Origin: Sorangium cellulosum
Lineage (GTDB): Bacteria > Myxococcota_A > Polyangia > Polyangiales > Polyangiaceae
NCBI RefSeq assembly: GCF_004135735.1
Contig: NZ_CP012670.1
Location: 5,658,501 to 5,722,500, forward strand
Direction: 5' to 3'
Length of the DNA stretch: 64,000 bases
The position numbers were made by a program, and so were the translations under genes. Of this stretch, positions 18,310 to 25,186 are shown in pieces; the stretch's first letter is position 1; every line of letters begins with the position of its first letter. The notes beneath the pieces were generated by a model that saw only the letters and a program-made list of their open reading frames with translations, did no database searches and had not been told where the DNA came from.

Positions 18310-19608
18310 TCAGGCCGCGGCCCATCGGGTCAGGCTCGAGAGCGCCGCCCCGGAGTCGATCGTCCGCTGCGCCAGCCGGATCCCCTCGCGGAGCCGGCCC
18401 AGCAGATCGGGGGCGCCGCCGGCCGGGGGCTCGCCCATCGCGAGCAGCGCGCCCGCGTTCGCGACCACGAAATCGCGCTTCGGACCGCGCTCGTCGCCGG
18501 CGACGATCCGGCGCAGCGTGGCCACCTCATCGGCCAGCCGCCTCTCCTCCCGGATCGCGGCGAGGCCGACCCGCGCGAGCCCGAGGTGCTCCGGGCCGAG
18601 CTCGGCCACCTCGACCCGCTCCGGGCCCAGTTCCACCACCAGGTTGTTCGGCGCGCCCGAGCGATCGCTGCTCGCGTTCGAGATCTCGTCGATGCCGTCG
18701 TAGGCATGAGCGATGATCCCGCTGGCGCCGAGGTGCAGGAAGATCCCCAGCACGAAGGGCAACATGTCCAGGTGACACACGCCCGTGGCGTGCCGCCTCG
18801 GGCCCAGGACCTGAGCGTTCGGCGACACGATCTTGAGGATGTCGAGCGGGATCCGCGTCCGCCGCACGACCGAGGCCCACCCCGCGGTCCCGGCGCGGTG
18901 CGCCCGGCGCAGCGCGGCGTGCGCCTCCTCCCAGAGCAGCCGCCGCGCTTGCCGGAGGGCGTCGGAGTACGGGAAGCCCAGCGACGCGAGCGGCACGAAG
19001 GCGAAGCCGCCCGCCCCGAGCTCCTCGTTGATGCGGCGCGGATCGAAGCGACTGGACCGATACCCCATCTGCGTCGCCGCCTGCGCGCTGCCGTGCTCGG
19101 AGGTCACGTTGTTCGTGCCCGTCTTGCAGATCGGGCGCAGCGGGGCGGCGACGATCGAGGCGGCGGTCGTCGCGTGGGCCGTCTTGCAGAAATCGCCGCC
19201 GCTGCCGAACGCATGGTCGTGCGGGAGCAGCTCGAAGGAGCCGATCTCGCGCTCCAGGTGGGCCGCCACGCGGGCGCGCAGCCGATCGACGAGCCAGTTG
19301 ACCTGCCGCTGTCCGACGCGCCCTCCGGCCGGCGCGAGCATCCGGAGGATGCCGAGGAGCTCCTCGGGGCTGCGCCCCGGATCTCCACAGGCGTCGAACA
19401 GCGCCGCGAGCGCGCGCCCGTCGAGCGGCTCGACGGCTCGCTCGGCCTGGAGGAACCTGGAGAAGACCGCCGTCAGCGGGCCCAGCTCCGCGAGGACCTC
19501 GGCGCGCTCGGCGTCGGAGACGTCTTCATAGAGCAAGCGCAGCCGCTCCCTGGGGAGGAGCATGACGCGGCTCTCGTTGCCATGATCCTTCTCGAGGTAT
19601 TCCTGCAT
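18310..19608 (-). CDS. TrpD-like (anthranilate phosphoribosyltransferase superfamily) protein
   Basis: 432 residues from ATG 19608. Residues 1-110 form the small helical domain. The large domain has altered TrpD signatures: GSGGD (135-139; normally GTGGD), then KTGTNNVTSEHGSAQ (162-176; normally K-H-G-N-R-x-V-S-S-x-x-G-S-A-D) and later AYDGIDEIS (compare HG-x-DE). The phosphoribosyl-pyrophosphate pocket is thus mostly kept, but the usual anthranilate-site residues differ, so another acceptor is likely. It is the third gene of a leftward operon, 31 bp after the repeat-peptide gene, which follows an FAD oxidase gene. No other tryptophan gene is present. A nucleoside-phosphorylase-like or peptide-modifying activity cannot be excluded. 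Confidence 0.65.
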   Translation of the reverse strand: MQEYLEKDHGNESRVMLLPRERLRLLYEDVSDAERAEVLAELGPLTAVFSRFLQAERAVEPLDGRALAALFDACGDPGRSPEELLGILRMLAPAGGRVGQRQVNWLVDRLRARVAAHLEREIGSFELLPHDHAFGSGGDFCKTAHATTAASIVAAPLRPICKTGTNNVTSEHGSAQAATQMGYRSSRFDPRRINEELGAGGFAFVPLASLGFPYSDALRQARRLLWEEAHAALRRAHRAGTAGWASVVRRTRIPLDILKIVSPNAQVLGPRRHATGVCHLDMLPFVLGIFLHLGASGIIAHAYDGIDEISNASSDRSGAPNNLVVELGPERVEVAELGPEHLGLARVGLAAIREERRLADEVATLRRIVAGDERGPKRDFVVANAGALLAMGEPPAGGAPDLLGRLREGIRLAQRTIDSGAALSSLTRWAAA

Positions 19609-19639
19609 GCCTGCTCACTCCTGCTTTCCCGAAGCCCGC

Positions 19640-19921
19640 TCACGAGGCCGCCGTCCCGGGCTTGCCCATCCCGGGCTTGCCCATCCCGGGCTTATCCATT
19701 CCGGACTTGCCTACCTCCGGCTTGCCCATCCCGGGTTTGCCCATCCCGGGCTTATCCATTCCGGACTTGCCCACCTCTGGCTTGTCCATCCCGGGTTTAC
19801 CCATTCCGGGCTTGCCCATTCCGGGTTTGCCCATTCCGGGCTTGCCCATTCCGGGCTTGCCCATTCCGGGCTTCTCGTTCTCCCCGTCCGCATCCCTGTA
19901 TCCAGGCTTCTTCATAGACAT
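19640..19921 (-). CDS. Pentapeptide-repeat small protein (KPGMG type), possible modified-peptide precursor
   Basis: 93 residues. The first 16 form a short polar leader (MSMKKPGYRDADGENE). Then come exactly fourteen pentapeptides with no interruption: nine KPGMG, one KPGMD, two KPEVG and two KSGMD; it ends KPGTAAS. A 20-residue super-repeat (KPEVG, KSGMD, KPGMG, KPGMG) occurs twice. Each unit has one Lys at position 1. There is no signal peptide and no Cys, Trp or Phe. GGAGAGGAG lies directly before ATG 19921; ATG 19915 is an alternative start with better spacing. It sits in an operon between an FAD amine-oxidase-like gene (15 bp) and a TrpD-like gene (31 bp). A structural or low-complexity protein is the other option; a substrate role is inference. 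Confidence 0.75.
   Translation of the reverse strand: MSMKKPGYRDADGENEKPGMGKPGMGKPGMGKPGMGKPGMGKPGMDKPEVGKSGMDKPGMGKPGMGKPEVGKSGMDKPGMGKPGMGKPGTAAS
19664..19873 (-). repeat. Fourteen 15-bp tandem repeats inside the repeat-peptide gene
   Basis: On the plus strand the unit reads CTTGCCCATCCCGGG or close variants. Third-position changes (ATCCCG versus ATTCCG; CTTATCC versus CTTGCCC) show that the units have diverged at synonymous sites while the amino acids stayed the same, which argues for selection on the peptide rather than a very recent expansion. A 60-bp higher-order unit is repeated twice. Confidence 0.9.
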
Positions 19922-19936
19922 CTCCTCTCCTGTGCA

Positions 19937-21334
19937 CTACCAGACGTCTCCGGCGATCGTCGCTCGTGCCGCGAGCCGCTCGATCAGCGCGACGATGCGC
20001 GGATCCGCCTCTTCTCCGGCGATCCGCACGTATTCTCCACAAGCCGCGCGCGCCAGGGCGATGTCCGCCTCGTCGTTCGTCTGCCTGGCGCGGTGATAGG
20101 CCTCGAGGCCCACGTTGACATGGAGGTGCGCGACGTTGAGGTCGCGGGGTGAGCTCGGCGCCCGCGCGGCCGTCATCGCGAAGGGGTTCTCGCGCCGTGG
20201 CGGCCGCCCCAGCACCTCCGCCGCGACGACGCGCGCGGCCAGCGGCGCCATCACGATGCCGGTCCGCCAGGTGCCCGTGCCCAGGAAGAGCCCCGGCAGC
20301 GGCGTGGCGCCGAGCAGCGGCGCGTCGTCCCCGGTCATCGGCCGAAGCCCGAAGCGCAGCTCCTCGACCGTCGTGTCGCGCAGCGCCTCGTTGATCTGCC
20401 GGACCGCATCCACGACGATCGCGCCGAGCTCTCCCGGCGTGACGCCGCGCGCCGCGGCGCTGGCGTAACCGTAATGGTTCGATGCGCCGATGTAGAGCCG
20501 CCCGCCGGCGCGCGGCACCACGTGCAGACCGCAAGCCTCCGCCCGGTTCGGCGTCCGGATGGCGTGCGGGAACGGCGGCGCCCCGCTGACGACGCAGCCA
20601 ATGCCCTTCGCGAAATACAGCACCGGCAGGCGCAACCGCGCGAGCGTCGCCTCGCCGAGCGCTTCAGGCACCCGCGCCCCGGCGCACACCACCACGTTCG
20701 GCGCGCTCACCCGCGCGAACCGGGTCCGCACCACCCAGCCGCGCTCCCCCGCGTCCGGCTCGACGGCGAGGACGCGCTCGTCGATCGACGAGGACCGCGG
20801 GTGGGCCGCGATCGCCGCCGCGAGCGCGTCCATCAGCTCCGCGGCGTCGATCGTCAGGTCGTCACGGAGGAAGAGGCTCTCGGCCACGGCGTGGGAGGCG
20901 CTCGGCGCGAGGCCGGGGACCTGCCCGGGATCGACCTCCTCCCAGCGCCGGCCGTGCTCGTCCAGCTTCGACCGGATGTGCTGGAGGTTCCGCGCGTCCT
21001 CCGCGCTCCCCCTCCGGGCGATCATGAAGATGCCGCGCGTCGAGAAGATCGGCCTGCCCGACATCTGCCGTAGCGCGTCGAGCCACCTGGGGTGCAGGTC
21101 CTGCGCGCGGATCCGGAAGTCCAGCCGCGCGCGCTCGGAGGGCCCGTCGTGCTCCGGGGTCAGCTCCCCGAAGGCGCCGATCATCGCGCCGGCCGCCAGC
21201 GTCGCCGAGTCGCGCCCGTGGTCGCGCGGGTAGATCATCGTCACGCGCGCGCCCTCGCGGAGCAGCTCCAGCGCGATGGCCCGACCGAGGATGCCTCCTC
21301 CGACAACGACGACGTCAGCAGCTCGCTGCCCCAT
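19937..21334 (-). CDS. FAD-dependent amino-acid/amine oxidase (DAO/ThiO-like)
   Basis: 465 residues from ATG 21334, where the Rossmann motif begins almost at once (VVVVGGGILGRAIALELL, GxGxxG at 12-17). The middle and end fit the DAO superfamily (glycine oxidase ThiO, D-amino-acid oxidase): RPMTGDDAPLLG and LGTGTWRTGIVMAPLAAR, the usual C-terminal FAD-contacting segment. A C-terminal extension of about 90 residues (from ENPFAMTAARAPSS) is not part of the fold. First gene of the operon with the repeat peptide and the TrpD-like gene, and divergent from the lodA-like gene. Expected reaction: oxidative deamination of an amino acid or amine with release of hydrogen peroxide. No other thiamine gene is present, which speaks against a plain ThiO role. 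Confidence 0.8.
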   Translation of the reverse strand: MGQRAADVVVVGGGILGRAIALELLREGARVTMIYPRDHGRDSATLAAGAMIGAFGELTPEHDGPSERARLDFRIRAQDLHPRWLDALRQMSGRPIFSTRGIFMIARRGSAEDARNLQHIRSKLDEHGRRWEEVDPGQVPGLAPSASHAVAESLFLRDDLTIDAAELMDALAAAIAAHPRSSSIDERVLAVEPDAGERGWVVRTRFARVSAPNVVVCAGARVPEALGEATLARLRLPVLYFAKGIGCVVSGAPPFPHAIRTPNRAEACGLHVVPRAGGRLYIGASNHYGYASAAARGVTPGELGAIVVDAVRQINEALRDTTVEELRFGLRPMTGDDAPLLGATPLPGLFLGTGTWRTGIVMAPLAARVVAAEVLGRPPRRENPFAMTAARAPSSPRDLNVAHLHVNVGLEAYHRARQTNDEADIALARAACGEYVRIAGEEADPRIVALIERLAARATIAGDVW

Positions 21335-21578
21335 GCTCGCCCTCCGGACCGCGCGGCGCCCGCGGACTCCGGCCGTCGCCCCCGACGACCGGCGCTCCCA
21401 GGCTCGACTCAGCGGTCCTCCGGCGCCCTCAAGCAACGCCCCTGCCACCCGACGACGACGGCGCCGCGCGACGACGACACGGGCCCACGCGGGCGGAGCA
21501 CGCGGCCGGATGCGGAGCGGCGCCCCCGATCAGCGCGGATCCGGTCCCCGCAGGGCGGCGAGGTGCGACGGGCGGCCC

Positions 21579-21611
21579 GGGCACGTGCCGGGCACGTGCC
21601 GGGCACGTCCC
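21579..21611. promoter_or_regulatory. Three 11-bp repeats of GGGCACGTGCC in a divergent promoter region
   Basis: Units begin at 21579, 21590 and 21601; the third ends CCC instead of GCC. Each contains the palindrome GGCACGTGCC, and the 11-bp period puts all three on one face of the helix. The array lies in the 441-bp gap between the FAD oxidase gene (leftward) and the lodA-like gene (rightward), about 165 bp before the lodA start. This is a good candidate for cooperative binding of a regulator; no regulator is identified. Confidence 0.5.
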
Positions 21612-21717
21612 CGCTCTCCGCGAGGCCGGTCCCGGCCTGGCCGGCCCCGACCGCGCCGCGCGAGCCCGCGGAACCCCGGGCCGCTCCACCTCCCGGGAGA
21701 GTCCGCGGGATGGTCTG

Positions 21718-21731
21718 TGCATTGCAATGCA
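21718..21731. promoter_or_regulatory. 14-bp perfect palindrome before the lodA-like gene
   Basis: TGCATTGCAATGCA is a perfect palindrome and one of the few AT-rich stretches in this gap. It ends 44 bp before the ATG of the lodA-like gene, where an operator or promoter element would be expected. The gene's GGAGAGAG ribosome-binding site follows at about 21762. Confidence 0.5.
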
Positions 21732-21775
21732 TCGCGGCGGAGCGCCAGGCCCATCACAGCCCGGAGAGAGCAAGC

Positions 21776-23896
21776 ATGAGCATCGCCAAAGACCAGGAAT
21801 ACACCTTCGAGATCCACCCGGCCGTCGGCGTGGCACGCGTGGGCAACAGCACGACCGATTTCTACCTCGCGCCCGAGGCGATCGGCGGCCTGCCGATCGC
21901 GTGCGACGCGCACGGCAACGAGGTGATCGACGACGGCAAGCCGTCGCCGGTGAGGACGTTCAAGGACAAGCTCGGGCGCGTGATGCGCCAGGCGGCGCGG
22001 TTCAAGGTGTTCCGCTACCGCGCCGGCGACCCGAGCGACCGCGGCGCCGAGGTGACGCTGCGCGACGCCGACGTCGAGCGCATCGAGTGGATCGTGCACG
22101 TCGCGAACAAGAAGGCGGCCTGGTACCAGTTCGCCGAGCTGCTCGGCAACCTCTACCTGAACGGCCAGTACGACCCGCAGAACAGCTACGAGAACCAGAA
22201 GGTCGCGCTCCGCAACCCGGGCGTCACCGACCCGGGCGAGCGCCAGAAGCTCATCATCGATCCCGGGCCTCGCCGCCTCTCCGAGGCGGGCGCGAGGGCC
22301 CAGTTCTCCCGCGAGAGCATCCCGAAGGACTACCGATTCGGCTCCTTCCCGTCCGCGGATCCGTCGCAGGGTTACCCCATCAACACCCTCGGCGAGGCGA
22401 TGGTCGACGCGGCGGGTCGCCTGCTCGTGCTGGGCGCCTTCGGCCGCGCGGGCGGCGACGAGCCGATATCGAGCTACGCCGGCGCGGACACCTGGCACGA
22501 CGACATCGCCGACGGCCCGGTGACGTGCAACCTCCACCTCAAGAGCGGCGAGGTCATCCAGCTCGACGCCTGGGTCCTCGTCGGCTCGCCGAAGTTCGCG
22601 CCCGAGCTCGTCAACATCACCACGCTCGACGACATCATGTTCGATGTCGGCGTCCGCTACCGCAAGCTCGTGCCCGAGATGTACGACGCGCGGCGCTGGA
22701 AGGACAGCGGCGGCTACAACCCCGAGTACAAGGCCAGCTTCGAGCGCGACATCAAGCCGATCCTCGACCGGATGGGGCAGTATCAGTGGGTCGCCAACGT
22801 CCAGGCGATGACCGCCTTCGCGCACCCGCCCTTCGATCCGCGGGACGCCTCGGAGGCGACCCGGCCGCTGCGCGAGGCGCACTTTCGTCACTTCCGGAGG
22901 CCCGACGACCCCCAGACCCTGTTCGCGCCCGACGGCGTGCCGCTGATGCCCCTCAACTCGGGCACGAACTCGGTGACGAACCAGGAGGTCGTGAAGTTCT
23001 CGACCCTGTCCCAGACGCAGTACTTCCTGCTCGGCCAGTGGGCGGCCGGCAAGTTCACGACCGGCCCCGCAGGCGACCTCCCCGGCGTCCACCCGCAGGA
23101 CCGGGCGAGCGTCGGCAACTGCGTGGGAGAGCCGATGAGCCCAGGGATCGAGGTGACCTGGAGCCTCCGGAACCCCACCCTCTACGGGGAGCCGTACCGG
23201 ATCAAGCACCGTCATGACGAGGCCTATTACCGCCAGCACGGCCTCAGCCCGTCGGAGAACGAGACGCAGCCGCGCGACCCGGACACGACGGAGGGGCTCG
23301 GCTGCGAGCCGGGCGACCTGACCAAGCGGATGGCGATCCCGTGGCAGGCCGATTTCTTCCAGTGCACGCTCCAGTACATCAACTTCACCGATCCGCAGGT
23401 CAACAAGGAGAACGGCATCCCGAAGCCGCCCACGTACTACGCGTACTGGTGGCCGCCGCAGAGCCCGTGGAACGTGCTCAGCGGGCCCATGACCCCCGCG
23501 GAGCAGAGCGCCGCCGGGCTGCCGGCCGGCGTGCAGGTGAACTACGCGCGCGGGATCAACAGCTACATCGACATGATCACGGGCTGGAAATACATGGGGT
23601 TCATCGTGAACCAGAACGCCGGCCCGGACGCGGACAAGTTCCCCTACTTCGTGGAGCGCGAGCGCAACGACGGGAGGTTCGAGATGGCGAGCATCGCCGT
23701 GGGCGGCATCTCGAACGTGCTCAGCGCGACGAACGTCACCTTCACGCCGGCCTTCTACCTGAAGGAGGATTTCGCCCCCGAGCGCGGGCAGCAGCCCCCC
23801 ACCGTGGCCGGCGCGCCGGCCGAGGACGACCGGCCGCGCAGGATCACCGCGCACCCGAGGCTCGGCCTGCCCCGCGCGGGCCGGACCCTCCGCTGA
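21776..23896 (+). CDS. LodA-like quinoprotein amine oxidase (CTQ-dependent)
   Basis: 706 residues (LodA of Marinomonas has about 726). It starts with the family N terminus EIHPAVGVARVGNSTTDFYLAPE. The two residues that form the cysteine tryptophylquinone cofactor in this family can be placed: Cys449 in GNCVGEPMSPGIEVTW and Trp523 in IPWQADFFQC. Family members oxidise the epsilon-amine of lysine (LodA) or glycine (GoxA), releasing hydrogen peroxide and ammonia, and need a LodB flavoprotein to build the cofactor; a LodB homologue follows 43 bp downstream. A TOMM cyclodehydratase gene follows in turn, so a peptide or modified amino acid is a possible substrate, which is inference. No signal peptide is visible. 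Confidence 0.9.
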   Translation: MSIAKDQEYTFEIHPAVGVARVGNSTTDFYLAPEAIGGLPIACDAHGNEVIDDGKPSPVRTFKDKLGRVMRQAARFKVFRYRAGDPSDRGAEVTLRDADVERIEWIVHVANKKAAWYQFAELLGNLYLNGQYDPQNSYENQKVALRNPGVTDPGERQKLIIDPGPRRLSEAGARAQFSRESIPKDYRFGSFPSADPSQGYPINTLGEAMVDAAGRLLVLGAFGRAGGDEPISSYAGADTWHDDIADGPVTCNLHLKSGEVIQLDAWVLVGSPKFAPELVNITTLDDIMFDVGVRYRKLVPEMYDARRWKDSGGYNPEYKASFERDIKPILDRMGQYQWVANVQAMTAFAHPPFDPRDASEATRPLREAHFRHFRRPDDPQTLFAPDGVPLMPLNSGTNSVTNQEVVKFSTLSQTQYFLLGQWAAGKFTTGPAGDLPGVHPQDRASVGNCVGEPMSPGIEVTWSLRNPTLYGEPYRIKHRHDEAYYRQHGLSPSENETQPRDPDTTEGLGCEPGDLTKRMAIPWQADFFQCTLQYINFTDPQVNKENGIPKPPTYYAYWWPPQSPWNVLSGPMTPAEQSAAGLPAGVQVNYARGINSYIDMITGWKYMGFIVNQNAGPDADKFPYFVERERNDGRFEMASIAVGGISNVLSATNVTFTPAFYLKEDFAPERGQQPPTVAGAPAEDDRPRRITAHPRLGLPRAGRTLR

Positions 23897-23939
23897 CCCC
23901 CGCTCGACCGCCCACGAAGTGCCCCCGAGGAAGCCCGCC

Positions 23940-25142
23940 ATGACCACGATCCGCTCCACCCCGGCCCCGAGCCCCCCGTCCTCCGCGGCGTCGCGCGACG
24001 CCCGCGAGGCCAGCGTCGATGTCGCGATCCTCGGCGGCGGCCCCGCCGGGACCGCCGCCGCGCTGACGCTCCGGAGGTACTCCGAGCTGTCGGTGGCGGT
24101 CATCGAAGGCTCGCGGTACGAGCGCCCGCGCGTCGGAGAGACGGTCTCGCCGGGGATCCGGTCCATGCTCGCCTTCCTCGGGGTGTGGGACGACTTCCTC
24201 GCGGAGGGGCACCTCACCGCGTTCGGGACGAGCGCGGCGTGGGGCGGGCCGCACCTCCTGACCCGTGAGTTCCTCTTCACGGGTCGGGGGGACGGCTGGC
24301 TCCTCGATCGCGGGCGGTTCGACCGGATGCTCGCGCGCAAGGTGGAAGAGAGCGGCGGGCTCCTGCTCACGGGCGCGCGGCTCTCGTCCTGCGCGCGGTC
24401 GCCGGACGGCGGGTTCCGGCTCGAGGTCGTGAGGCCGGGCGGCGCGGCGGCGATCCGCGCCCGCCACCTCATCGACGCCAGCGGCCGGAAGGCCGCGCTC
24501 GGGCGGCGGCTCGGCGCGCGACAGCGGGTCCACGACGCGCTGGTCGGCGTCGCCGGGTATTACGAGCTACCCGGCGACCGGGCGTGCCCGCAGCACACGC
24601 TCGTCGAGGCGGTCCCCGACGGCTGGTGGTACTCGGCGCCGCTGCCGGGGGGCCGGATGGTCGCCGTCTTCATGAGCGACGCGGACATCGTGCGGCGGCG
24701 CCGCGCGGGCGAGCCCTCGGGCTTCGAGGACGCGCTCGCGGGCGCGGCGCACACGCGCGAGCGCCTCGCCGCAGGGCGCCTGCGCCCGACGCTGCACGTC
24801 CGCTGCGCGCGCTCCCAGCGGCTCGATCCCGTCGCCGGCCCCGGGTGGATCGCCGCCGGGGACGCGGCCTCGGCGTTCGATCCGCTCTCGTCGATGGGGC
24901 TCGGCTTCGCGCTCGCGTCGGGGAGCAACGCCGCGCGGGTCGCCCACGACGTGCTCACGTCGGACGGCTCGCTCCTCCCCTCCTACGGCGACAGCGCGCG
25001 GCGCCATTTCGAGCAGTACCTGGACCTCCGCCGGCGCTTCTATGCGCTCGAGCGGCGCTGGCCAGGACACGCCTTCTGGGCCCGGCGACAGCAGATCTCG
25101 GCCGCGACACGGCCCATCGAGCCCGCCGCCACGATCGCCTGA
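23940..25142 (+). CDS. LodB-like FAD-dependent oxidoreductase (cofactor maturation)
   Basis: 400 residues from ATG 23940, which has a GAGGAA ribosome-binding site; the GTG at 23919 is less likely. It carries VDVAILGGGPAGTAAALTL (GxGxxG at 32-37), the second flavin region GWIAAGDAASAFDPLSSMGL and the fold of tryptophan-halogenase/LodB-type monooxygenases. The halogenase Trp-x-Trp-x-Ile-Pro motif is absent, as in LodB. In the lodAB pair this protein is needed to form the cysteine tryptophylquinone in LodA; that role is assigned from adjacency and family. It is followed 44 bp later by the YcaO gene on the same strand. Confidence 0.85.
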   Translation: MTTIRSTPAPSPPSSAASRDAREASVDVAILGGGPAGTAAALTLRRYSELSVAVIEGSRYERPRVGETVSPGIRSMLAFLGVWDDFLAEGHLTAFGTSAAWGGPHLLTREFLFTGRGDGWLLDRGRFDRMLARKVEESGGLLLTGARLSSCARSPDGGFRLEVVRPGGAAAIRARHLIDASGRKAALGRRLGARQRVHDALVGVAGYYELPGDRACPQHTLVEAVPDGWWYSAPLPGGRMVAVFMSDADIVRRRRAGEPSGFEDALAGAAHTRERLAAGRLRPTLHVRCARSQRLDPVAGPGWIAAGDAASAFDPLSSMGLGFALASGSNAARVAHDVLTSDGSLLPSYGDSARRHFEQYLDLRRRFYALERRWPGHAFWARRQQISAATRPIEPAATIA

Positions 25143-25186
25143 TCGGAGTGGAGACCGCGGGATCGATCCGATAGGCTGCGCGGCGG

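Noticed and set aside
19640..19921. Collagen-like or cell-wall repeat protein
   Set aside because: The unit is five residues, not Gly-x-y, and there is no signal peptide; kept only as a lesser alternative to a peptide precursor.
21530..24472. A 980-codon minus-strand frame opposite the lodA-like gene
   Set aside because: The plus-strand lodA homologue has full family motifs; the minus frame has none.
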